From contig JAAVVG010000020.1 of NCBI GenBank assembly GCA_012976225.1, positions 543,432 to 607,431 of the forward strand: DNA of 64,000 nt. Direction: 5' to 3'. Under the pieces are notes generated by a model that worked only from the letters and a program-made list of their open reading frames with translations, was not told the DNA's origin and searched no databases. The position numbers and the translations under genes were made by a program. The stretch comes from Golubevia sp. BC0850 (lineage: Eukaryota; Basidiomycota; Exobasidiomycetes; Golubeviales; Golubeviaceae). How positions within the stretch are numbered: the stretch's first letter is position 1; the number at the start of each line of letters is the position of its first letter. This document shows positions 27,616 through 38,119 of the stretch, piece by piece.

Positions 27616-28570
27616 CTCTGCTGTTGCGGTATGGTTTCGTTACCCGCAGATCACTCGAAGTGGTGGAGAAGAGAACAAAACCTTAGACTAAGGTTGAAGG
27701 GGTGGGAGAGAAGGAAAAGAATGAGGAAAAGAAGAGTGAGTATCTGAATCTGTGATCTCGTGGTCTGCTGCGAGGTGAACGATAATGAGAGAACAAAACG
27801 ACTCACCTTCACTTTCGACTAGCTTCGAGATTAGTCTATGAGAGGTAAAAGGATATACAAAAGACGTGACTGAGAAGGGTCGAGACGGGCTGGATGTCCA
27901 ACTTTCGAATCTTTATCTGCCATGGAACTGATTTCTAAGTCTCTTAATCACCCAGCGTCCATCAGTCCCAGAGAACCTCCCCTTCAGTTGGAACTCAGTG
28001 GAGCTCAATTTTGAAAGATTCAAGAGATTCATCTTTGAGTTCAAGTCGAAAGGAAAGGCGGGATTCTGATGACACGGCCATTGATTGTGAACTTTGAATC
28101 AGATGGATGGAACGAGGATAGAGTGTGATTGGAAGGGGATGAGGGAAAACCAAGAGAGTACGAAAGGATGGTGGTGAAGGAAAGAAGCAGAGGAAGAGGA
28201 TGTAGAAGGAGGAGCGAGGAACCCAGGAACCCAGGAAGTTACACTCGGAAAAATTCTGGACTTCGCGAGCTGCGCTTCGCTCTCTTCCAAGCATGGTCTC
28301 TTCCAGTTCAGTCTCCCAAACCCAAACTGGAAAATCAACATCAAGTTGAACAAGAAGAAGCAAGAGAGCTGGACCGAGCCGAGCTCTACACTGTCACTCG
28401 AGCTCTTCAGCATCAAAGTCGTCGAGTTGCTAAACCGCAGTCTCTACAAAGATTTCGTCTGGAGAAAGGGAGAAACCCGGTTGGATCTACCGACAGGTTC
28501 GTTTGGTCAAGCCCGAACATTTGGGGAAAAATTGATAGAATAAAGTTACAAATAAAGTATCTACCCCAGC
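27616..28570. other. Intergenic, upstream of the F-box gene
   Basis: About 950 bases with overlapping short frames on both strands but no domain I recognise. The 28300-28540 plus-strand frames look compositionally gene-like yet have no consistent start or splice signals. Confidence 0.35.
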
Positions 28571-30153
28571 TGGGACCCAGCACACTCAAGCAACCAAAAG
28601 AGCACTTTTAAAAAAGCCGATCCAGTTAGGGTATGATCTCTAGCAGAATCTAGATTCCTAGTCAACTGAACTTCCATTCCACCTCTTTCCATCACAGCTT
28701 CTCTCGGACTGATTTGAGGGCTGACGCTCTCTCTAGCCTCAGCAACAGCACTTAGAGTCCTAAACCTTAAAGATAGATCTCTGTTCTTTAGTCTCAAAGG
28801 CGAGAAACTGTGACACCTTCTCAGGGGTTTTCTACTACCTTGACTCAGTCGATTGAAAGGATTGCTGGAACCACCACTTGAACTTGATGATCTTCGATTT
28901 CTACTACCTAGAATCGAGTCCCTGTCCATGGCAAATTGAGAAATTGGTTTCTTGATTTCTGGATTTCCGAGCTTAAGGATGGTCTCATGTTGAAGGTTCG
29001 TTGAAGGTAGAGTAGGAAGAGGTCTTGGAGGAAGATTTTTTTTGGACTTGTGACTAAGGTGGAATTGAATCTTGAAGACCTCAGATCTCTAGGACAAGGT
29101 TCAAAGTTGGGATCCGTCGTTTCTGAATGAGGATACCGAACGTCCGGTCCAGATTGAAAATTGTGGGCATGAAGATCTCGATCAAAGTCTGAACTCTCCA
29201 CCAGCCCTTCCTTGTCTACAGGACTCGGATGGTTCAGCTTGAGCATTTGCAAGCACGGACATCTGTTTGATAGCTCTTCCCACCCAATCATCCCAAAAAG
29301 CCAGAGACTTGAAATGGCGGGTAATCTATAAGGTATGTAGGCGGTGTAAAGCTTCAGGGTTTGAGGAACTTCCATCCAGCATGGAAAGGGAGATGGCCCT
29401 TCGAACTGAAAGACTTCCAGTTGAGGAAATTCCAGCAGAGAAATACTCTCATTCTCATCTGAATCTTCGAAAGTTATCTGAAGATCTCTCGGCGTTTTTG
29501 AAGACGGCTCCAAGGTCTCTCTCCATCTCGAGTGACTGTAGGCAACGACAATCTTGAGGGACGCCAATGTCTGGAAGAGAGAAGATCGTCAGACTGGAAG
29601 ACGTGAAAGAGAGGGAATCCAAAGCGCTTGGAGGCTTCCTGGAACAGCTATGGTAGCTTTGAGAGTTCCAGATTTCCAGTAGTCAAAGCTTCCGAACCTG
29701 AAGTCAGCTAAGTTGGGAAGTTCCAGAAGGAGTGCCCCTACAACAGCTGCTTTTATCTTCCATAACAATCAAGATCCAATTTCACAACCAAAAGACTTGC
29801 TCTCGAGTCCTGTAGGGATTGGATGAGTCGGCGTGGAGCCTTTCCGAGCCTTTCACAGATCTTGATCTTGACTTCCTCGATGGTCGACCCGCTTTTCTCG
29901 TCGAATTGATCCACTACAGCTCGAGCTTCTTCCGAAGTCCTGCTTGAAAAAGCCAGAATTCTCCACAGCGGTCTGTTCTCGTTGATGATCCCTGACCACC
30001 GCTTGCAGACTCCTCTAGCCTCGACGACTTCTCTTGTTTCCAAACACTTGAAAGAGGAGAGCATAGTCTCCAAGGGAAGGACGCCGTTGATGTTCCTGTA
30101 AGAGAAGCTCTTTCCGAGGAATTTGCAAGCTTTCAGAGGGACGAGTCTCTAGA
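28571..30153 (-). pseudogene. F-box/LRR protein relic
   Basis: A probable F-box exon lies near 29750-30110 (INGVLPLETMLSSFKCLETR, ending VCKRWSGI). Further downstream come LRR-like text (LLLELPNLADFRFGSFDYW; LWLFGMIGWEELSNRCPCLQ) and a tail (VAEARESVSPQISPREAV) that resembles the tail of the preceding TPR-F-box gene (LVKARRALSQG...REVAV). The reading frame shifts just after the F-box exon at about 29750, and a further stop falls at about 29600. No intron with good signals repairs both. I read it as a decaying paralog, though an unusual splice form cannot be excluded. Confidence 0.55.
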
Positions 30154-31347
30154 AAGGAAGCTTAGGTAGCGGGCTACGAGGAGAAAAAGCAAAAGAGAAC
30201 AAGACGGAAGACGAATAAGTGTCCGCCATGATTCAATCATGGTTTCCTTCCCTCTCTGTTGTAATTTGGGAGAGACTCACTCCTTGTCCAAGATGGAGTA
30301 GTCAAGTTTTGTCCAAGAGCGAAAAAGGTCGATGATCGAAAGACAAGGTTCAGGCTGCGAAGAGGAAGACTAGGAGGCAAGGCAGAGAATCAGCAATGAT
30401 TCCATTTCGAGCTTAGAGGGTTCATTCAATCTAGTTCCGCCTGCGTAAAGATCCAAATCTCTCACCCTAGTTCCAAAGAGGGGGAGACAAATCTGGGGGA
30501 AGATCGATCCAAAGACGAGAGTGCTGCAGCAAGAGTTGAAAAAGAAATCTTCTCTTCTCTTCAAATCCGTAAGTCTACAGGCTCGACCAGTCTGACTGGC
30601 TCTGGGAAATGCTAGTTGGGTCCCAATGGCGATGTTTGAATGAGAAGAGAAAGAGAGGAAGTTGGCGAATGAGTGATGAACTGATGATCTGAGATTCTGA
30701 GCTGGACATCAAGGCCCTTTCTCCCGTGTACAGTGTATACTCACCTCTAGATGTAGACGAAAGATTGAGGATGAAAGATTTGTTCAATGGCAATTACTAA
30801 TCGGATGATAGACGATGAAAGGCTGCGAAGCTACTGGATGTCGGAAGGAAGCGAAACAACACAAAAGAGCGAAGGAGAAAGCGAAGACGAGCTCGTCTAA
30901 TCTCAATTTGTTCCACTTACGATGATTCTATACCTCACTTTACTGACCTTGTTTTAGGAGAGAGGGATTCTCGATTCGAGGAGTGAATGTCACTGAAGGT
31001 AGAGACAATCTACCTTTTCGAACTGTTTGGCCCTTGACTTTGTTCACTTCAAAAGATTCAGCTCGGATCAAAGACAAAGAAGCACCAAATGAATGACGAT
31101 TCCAATGAATTCCAAATCCAGACTCGTTCGATGATCTTGGTACGCTGCCTCGAATAAGGCAGGAGCGAGGAATTGCTACTTCCCTCCTCTCCTCTGACTG
31201 ATGAGTGAGCTCCATTAGACAAAGATTCAACGAGCGGATTCAAAGAAGTTTGAAGGAATGTGCAGCTTCAAAGATTCAGTCATTGAGTTCCTAGCTGAAA
31301 ACAAAAGCGAAAAGCTACGATTCCAGCACCTCAACCCCTCCTCTCCT
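30154..31347. other. Region with a possible second LRR fragment
   Basis: The minus-strand frame at 30370-30564 contains LRR-like text (CCSTLVFGSIFPQICLPLF; TRVRDLDLYAGGTRLN), again like F-box proteins. The remainder to 31347 shows no convincing gene. Confidence 0.35.
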
Positions 31348-33742
31348 CTACTCCCAACCCTCTTTCCACCAACCTTTCCTAAGTCCATCCAAGATCATAA
31401 TCAATCCTTTATTACTACCCTTCCCTTCTTCTCCCCATCTCTTCTCAACCTCCTTCCCAATCCTCTCCACCTCCTCTCTAGCCAACCTATCCAACCTTCT
31501 CAAGACCTCTCTAGTATAATCAAAACTCCCAGTGATCTCTTTCATGTATTTGACAGCGTAAATTTTGAGAGATAAATCCGTTGGTCTTTGAGATAGGATG
31601 TTGAGGAGTTGTCTGTTTCTGTTTGAGGAAGAGGAGGAGGTTGGGAAGTTGGTTGGACTAGACTTCCTGAAATTTGAGTTGAGGTTGGGATTTTTGATCG
31701 AAGAAGAAATGGAAGTTGAAGAATTCGGATTGCTCATCTCACTAGATCTTATCCCATGAATGATTGGAAAACTAAATTTCCCTTCTGTCAAATCTTCAGC
31801 GAAACCTTTGTTAGTTTCATAATCCTTGTCTTCTAAATTCATATAATCATCTCTGATTTGAAATAAAAGACCTATCAAATTGGCTAGGGGAATCAAATTC
31901 AATGCCTTTGCCTCCCCCTTTCCCTCTCTTTCTTGCTCCTTCCCTTCTGTTTCTTCTTTTTCCTTCCCCCTTCCCTCTTTTCCTTTCGTCTCCTTCCTAT
32001 AACTCCCACTAAATCTACACATCAATCCCAAAGCGATCCTAAACAAACCCCCAGTTTTATTATTAACCATTTCAACATATTCCTCTTCAGTTGGACAGTT
32101 TAAGGAATCTCTCCAGAGTAAATCCATTCCTTGACCTCTGTGTAGATTTAAAAGTTCAGAGGTTACTAGGTTTGATAAGGATGTTCTTTTTTTCCCTCCA
32201 AAATTACTTCCTTCAGAAGTAGAATGCGAAGCAGAGTTGCCGGAAGTAGAAGTCGAAGTCGAAGTCGAAGTATCTTCAGAGTTTCTAAAAGAGGAACTCT
32301 CACCAACTCTACTCTCCAATTCTCCAATCTCTTGAAAAACCTGAAAATAAACGTAGTTCGCACAATTGATGGTTTGAGGGATTCCATAGATTTTATGAGC
32401 TACTGGAATCCCTCTTCGAAGGGTAGAATTGTCTTCTACGTCGTCCATACTGTGAAGTCAAGGCGACGAGGAAGGAAAGGACAGAGAAGAGAAGGGAATT
32501 AGAAAGATGAGAGAAGGGAGGAATGAGGTAGGGAGGCAGAACCAGGGAAGAACAGAAAAGACGAAAAGGTCAGATAAGGAGAGAGGCTTCTACTATACTT
32601 GAAGGTAGAAAGATGAAACTTAGATGAACGTTTTTCCTTCAGAAAACAGAATGTTCCGAATCAGATACACTGTAGCCTTTTCACGTCCTTCGGAGCGAAC
32701 AATAAGGATTGAAAGCTTGGAAAGATTGGCGAGCTTTTTTTCCTTTCTCGTCCCTGGAGGATTCCATTCTTCAGAATGCTTTCTCCCCCTCTCACTCGCT
32801 TCAAACCAGTTATTCAGAAGCTTGAAGATCCAATGCCTTACGAGGAGTCAAAACTTCTTCTATCGGAACCCTCTATCCCTTGATTTTGATCTATTCACTT
32901 TTCAGAAACACGAAACCCTCTACTTGAGATTCTCAACCTCTCAAACTCCATTTTCAAATTCAAATGTACAGCTACTGATCCATCACCCCTCTGCATTTGT
33001 TGAACAGGCAATCAAAGGAGATGGAGTTGGAAGAGGTCTATTTCCATGGCACCGTGGTACCATGGTCTCCAACCTACCTGCACTCCGGTTCTTAAAGAAG
33101 CCAGCTATTGGAGAACCAATTAAGCCAGTCTCAAGATCCTTTCTTCGATCCGCCTCAGAGATTCATTGGGTGAGTCTGAGGACGCAGCGTGGGGAAGAAG
33201 AAACCTATTGACACTGAAAGATCCCTGTCCTCTCTTCCTCTTGCTTGTTCCAAGACATTGAAAGAAGGAGCATTTCTCTTCCTTACGCTGGAAGCAATCT
33301 TCCTAAGTCCACGTCCCAGAAATGAAGCTCTCTCTCCCTTTCTCTCTGCCCTCTCCTCTCGTCTTTGAACATCCAATGCCCCTGGCACCTACTCTAATCT
33401 ACTCTACTGTACTCACAGCAAACTAGCAGTATGCAACATTCTAACGACTCTCTTTATGACTTGCAGTTCTCTCTGATCTACTCTTAACCAATGATTGAAA
33501 GCGTCTATCAATTGAGATCTGACTTCCTTTCCTGGAACTGAAGACAGATAACTATAAGGTTCTAACAAAGATTCCTCTTGATCACTTGGCCATTCAGGTT
33601 GATCACCTAATTTGGTCAACATTGAATCGTACCACGATGGATCACTACCAGAGAATGACGAGGGAGTGCAAGGGGATGAGGCATTGCTAGTTGAGGTTGG
33701 ATTGCAAGTGGAAGCCGGTTGAAGTGGTAGAGTTGGTTGCAT
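31348..33742 (-). CDS. Geranylgeranyl diphosphate synthase
   Basis: Exon 1 (33417-33742) and exon 2 (31348-32449) join in frame to 475 residues. Exon 1 holds [20 protein letters not shown] and [14 protein letters not shown]. Exon 2 opens with the first Asp-rich motif DDVED (residues 111-115), then [18 protein letters not shown], and the second motif QIRDD (about 309). These bind the Mg-diphosphates of the allylic primer and isopentenyl diphosphate. The enzyme makes GGPP for protein prenylation and for carotenoid or other diterpenoid routes; no other terpene gene is nearby. It is longer than usual (~300-350) because of a Ser/Thr-rich loop (~155-195), a Lys/Glu loop (~268-290) and a Ser/Asn loop near residue 340-390. 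The intron is 967 bases, far above local norms. Confidence 0.93.
32624..33211 (+). other. 195-codon open frame inside the GGPPS intron (antisense)
   Basis: An ATG-started frame of 195 codons runs on the plus strand entirely inside the 967-base intron. It is Phe/Ser/Leu-rich and matches no family I know. It may be chance or a nested gene; listed only because the host intron is anomalously long. Confidence 0.2.
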
Positions 33743-34246
33743 CTAATGATTGAAAGTTTGGTTTGAGTTGAATTGGCTTGATTGAATGGATTAATTATAG
33801 TAATATAGTGATAGTGATAGTGATAGGTGATCAGATCACTATTCAGATGGGTTGATGTTGAGAACAACACTCAGCAGCCTCAGGTCTCCAAAATTTCCCC
33901 AACTTCCTTGACAATTGACACACAAGAAAAGGGGGGGGGGGATGAATAAAATTACAAAAGACTCCTTTGTGTTAGGATCGAAACAGAAATTGAACAAATC
34001 GAAAAGAGAGAGTAGAACGAGTAGAACGAGTAGAACGAGTAGAACCTTTTCTACTTTTGCCTCCGTCCAAGAATTGAAATGATCATCCTTCCATTAGTCT
34101 TAACTTCAGCTAAACCCTTTCAAACTCCAGACCTGATCTGTCAAACCTCTTTCCTCTTCCCCTCCCTCTTTTCTCCCTCCAACCTAAAAAGCCCAGTCAT
34201 CGCCTTTCATCCGAAAACCCCCTGTCTCTATTTCATACTTTCTTGT
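33743..34246. other. Intergenic between GGPPS and RPB8
   Basis: Holds the GGPPS promoter, a G run at 33929-33937 and a small satellite. No gene. Confidence 0.45.
34011..34046. repeat. 9-base tandem repeat (AGTAGAACG)x4
   Basis: Four copies of AGTAGAACG, the last ending in C instead of G. Confidence 0.85.
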
Positions 34247-36093
34247 TTAACGAACCAGCAGATAGACATTAGTCCCCACAGTGATTCCACTTAAATGCCT
34301 ATAACTCCCAGTCAAGGCCATCAGTAAGCCACCAAAGGAACCGTAGACTGTGACGGTATCAGATTGTCCTTCGTCGTATTTGTAGATCTGGATGAGAGCA
34401 GATGAGAGAGAAAGAGAGAGTAGGAGAGGGGGAGAAGAAAGGATGGAGGAGCCAAGAGGAAAGAGAGTGAGAAGACCAAAGAGAGAGAGAGAGAAAGATG
34501 CGTCAGTTCAAGCAAGCAGAAGAGAGAGAAGGAAACAGGGTCAGGCAAAAAGTAAAGCTCTGAAATGGACCCCCACCACTTCTCTCGTTCAAGTTGCCAA
34601 TTTGCCAAAATGACCTTCTCGGAAACTTCTCCAAAACTTCTCCAAAAGTGCTCCTTTCTTTCTCTTCTCCCTCGCTTCTTTTCTAGATATCTCACGTACT
34701 TCATCCAGAAGATAACAGAATTCTCTCTTGCCAAATCGAACTTCCTCTTAGACTCCCAACCGTCTTCCTCAATCCCCAAGAGGCCTTTTCCCTCCCCTTT
34801 CCTTCTGTCGAACAGAATTTTGAGGTTTTCATCTCCCCTACCCATCCAGGAAAAAAGAAAGGGTTTTGGTTTCTCACATTCTCCAAGTCCCGAAATCTCC
34901 TTTCTCGATTTCTTCTCAAAAGCCCCATTTTGAAAATCCCAGGATATCCTGCATATCCTTTACTCTCTGAAAACCACTGTGCTTCATCGAACAACGAACC
35001 ACATCCTATCAGCATTTCCCACAATCATTTCAAAATCGACCTCCTCCAAGACTCGATAAAGACACCTGAAGAATCTGATTCTGAGAATGCGATTTTTTGA
35101 GAAGGGACACTTTATAGCTATGTTCATCTTGGGGCCTTGGCTGAGAAGAAGAAGAGAGAGAGACGGACTGCTTGACTTGCAAAGGAAGGGGAGGAACCTC
35201 CTTGTAGTGTCACTCATCCTCTTCAATCTGTTTCAATTCTCTTATCCTCGAGCGCCATTTAGACTCTTAAATAGAGAAAAAATGAGAGAGAAAGAGAGGG
35301 AGAGAACGGGAATGAGGGTGTCCCAAAACAAGCCAAACCCTTTTGCCTTTTGGAAGGCAGACATCTAAAGTTGAATTACTGCCTCTAGTTTCCGAGCACG
35401 AGTACTCTTTTATGGCATCCTTACATTACTGAGCATTCCTTTGTCTTCATTTTCCCTCATTGAATTCTCGAAAGAGTAAGAGAGTAAAGAGAACGTCCCT
35501 CTTTCCTCTGCCCAAATCCAAAGCTTCTCTCTCTTCTGAATACCACAACCAACTGACTCATCCACTACCAAACCAGGATCTCAAAACAACATGCATGGTA
35601 CTAACCTTTCCATACATGACATAATCGAATTCATCCGCCACACCTGCTTTTCCTTGACCTTCAAATCTCCAACCATCGTTGGTTTCCTCTGGAGCTACTG
35701 GCTGACCTGCCTCTTCCCCATCTACATTCATCGAGGTTGAGTTATTGTTGTTGTTGGTTGAAGTGGATTTATGAAGGGAACTTGCTAATTGAATGGTTAG
35801 ATTTTGAGAAGGAGAGATTGGGTAAATGTCGATGGCTATGTCTAAGGAGATCGTCATTGATAGAGAGGAAGAAGTGGCTATAATTCGAGAGACTGCAGGT
35901 GGGAGTGGGAGTGGGAGAGAAGGATAGAAAGATAGAGATAGAGGAAGGGAAAGTGATTAGAAAGAAGAAGAGAGGATGCTTCTACTACTACTTCTTCTGC
36001 TTCTACCTCTTACTTACCTCTATCGAATTTCTTTCCATCTGGATCTATGGCCGTCACTTGAAATTGTGAATCGAACAGGTTGGTTGGATCCAT
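34247..36093 (-). CDS. RPB8: RNA polymerase I/II/III shared subunit RPB8 (RPABC3)
   Basis: Exons 36018-36093, 35606-35892 and 34247-34387 give 167 residues. It starts MDPTNLFDSQFQVTAIDPDG followed by KKFDRVSRIIATS, continues through SLDIAIDIYPI, and reaches the conserved FDYVMYGK. After a 1218-base intron, the last exon carries the signature SFGGLLMALTGSYRHLSG and ends VYLLVR, the usual end of RPB8. RPB8 is a small OB-fold-like subunit shared by all three nuclear RNA polymerases. The protein is slightly longer than typical (~150) because of an Asn/Ser/Thr-rich loop near residues 75-95, the place where RPB8 loops vary. The very long second intron is odd for this locus. Confidence 0.93.
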
Positions 36094-38119
36094 TAGAGTC
36101 AGTGTCAATTAATTACTTAGTTATCAGTGGATTGAGGACGAGAAGAGGAGAGGATAGAGTTTGGTGGGAGAGAAGAACCAAGAGAAGAAGATTTTGATTT
36201 CAATCGAAGTGTTGTTCTCAACCACCCACCAACCATTCCTCCCATTCTGATTCTGATCTTGATTTCAATCCAATCTAATTCAACTCGAATCCTAACCCTA
36301 ATCGTGGTCTATTCCATGTATGGATGTCAAGTATCAAATAGCAAGAGCACTATTAGCTCTCTAGTCCTCCATCTCTCTCTAATCCTCTATTACTTTTCAA
36401 CAGAACGTATGAGCTGTGATATGTGCAGAAATCCGGTCTAAACGATCAATCCCAATTGAAGAGGATCATCTATCTCACCTCATCTCTCTGATTCGAATCC
36501 CTTCTTCAGCCTTTTCAGGTCAGTAAGTTAGTCCCTATCGCTTCTTACCATGATTTTTGCCAGACTGAGTTGATTGATTTGGATCACTGTTTGGGTCATC
36601 TGCAAATCAAAATCATCAAGCCTGATTGACAAGAGCGAGGAGAAATTTCGAGAGTTGTGAGCTTGACTTGACTTAGTCGACGAAGCCTGCGTCAGAAGTC
36701 GACTGCAGAAAGAGCCTTGAGTAATACCAACCTCCTTTCTCAGACTTTTCTCATCTAAAAATGAGAAGTCTTTGAAACATTACTTGCTTCACTTCCGTCT
36801 ACTCTCCTTTTTCTTGCGAAAGAGAATCAAGAATGAGATTCAACAAGGAGAAAACGTTTGGATGAGCAAGTCTTCCATCTTTTTTCTTCATTTCTCTTTT
36901 CTTTCTATTTGACTTATGCCTATGAAACTTAACCAGACCTTTTTTCCGCTTCACACTCACTTTTCATTAGACCTCAAGCCAAAGGAGAAATGCAAGTCAC
37001 TCTCTTTTCTTCGAAGGGCAACCACCCCTGAAACGGATAGGAAGGACACTTGTCAGATGGGATGATATTGTTGAGAGACTCACATATTGCAAAGATTATA
37101 GCGTGCATTGGGAACGATTGTTGGTTGAAGATTAGGAACAGAATTGACCTTCGAGCAAGTGGGACGGTGGGTAGGGAGCTGGGTCTTGGAAGAGCAATCA
37201 GCTCACTCTCTTTCCTTTCTCCACCTTTTGTCAGATTCAGATCTCAAACAGAAGCTCCTCCTTTTCTAGATTTGTTTCTCAAAGGTAGGGAAGAGAGACG
37301 GAGAGACAGAGAAAGTCACTGGTCCCTCGTCGAATCAGCTCATAGTCTCACACTCTTCCGTCGTTGGAGCTCCACAGTTCACTCGAGGCAATCTGAAATT
37401 CTTTGAACTTAAAACCTTTCATCCCTTTCTCAACGCTCGAGTTGTAAAACTGGGTTTAGAGCTTTGACAGCCTTGCGATGCCATCGAAGGACCGGGGGGT
37501 TCCAAACTGGGTGATTCGAAAAGCAACATAGTCTGGACCCAAAGATTCAGACTTAATCGACTCTTGAAATGTCAGAATGCTCAACGGTCTTGTTTTCAAA
37601 CAGGTGGGTCTCGAACTGGAAAAGGAGCTAGCAGGCTGTCTTCAAAGATTTTGAAAGGGGTGCTTCTGAGTTTTCACTCTCTCATCCCTTCCACCTCTCA
37701 AGACTCATATGGATATCTTGACTCTTTTAAGTTTGAGATTCAATCTCAAGAACCTACATACAATATGCTTCATCAGGTCGAGGGAGTCTACACAAGCTGA
37801 GCAGGAAGAAACTCCTGCAGCCCCTTCCGAGTTCCGACCCTCCTTTAGATCGCAACCAGCAAGGCTCTCAACTCTTTTGGAACATCTTACAACAACTAGA
37901 TCAATTAGGAGAGAAGAAACAGAAGTAGCAACGGACCGTTGTTCAAACAAGTCGTGCACGAGCCATTCTCGCACTTGCTAATTCTGGACCAAGTCAAATC
38001 GATCCTTCCTCCCCAACTATCTATCACTTCATCTTCTACCTTCATCCATTGCCGTTCATTCAGATATTTTAAGTCTACTCTCCTCGATTCGTTAGCGCCT
38101 AGATCCTTTAACTTAACGC
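36094..38119. other. 2 kb divergent promoter region, no supported gene
   Basis: Between RPB8 (-) and SEC7 (+). Short frames exist (for example 37050-37406 and 37709-37981, +) but none has family features, and none joins by splicing. The last ~100 bases are the SEC7 leader. Confidence 0.4.
36294..36301. promoter_or_regulatory. Telobox-like motif AACCCTAA upstream of RPB8
   Basis: AACCCTAA lies about 200 bases upstream of the RPB8 start. Such motifs act in promoters of translation and transcription machinery genes through telomere-repeat-binding factors in several eukaryotes. A single copy could be chance. Confidence 0.3.
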
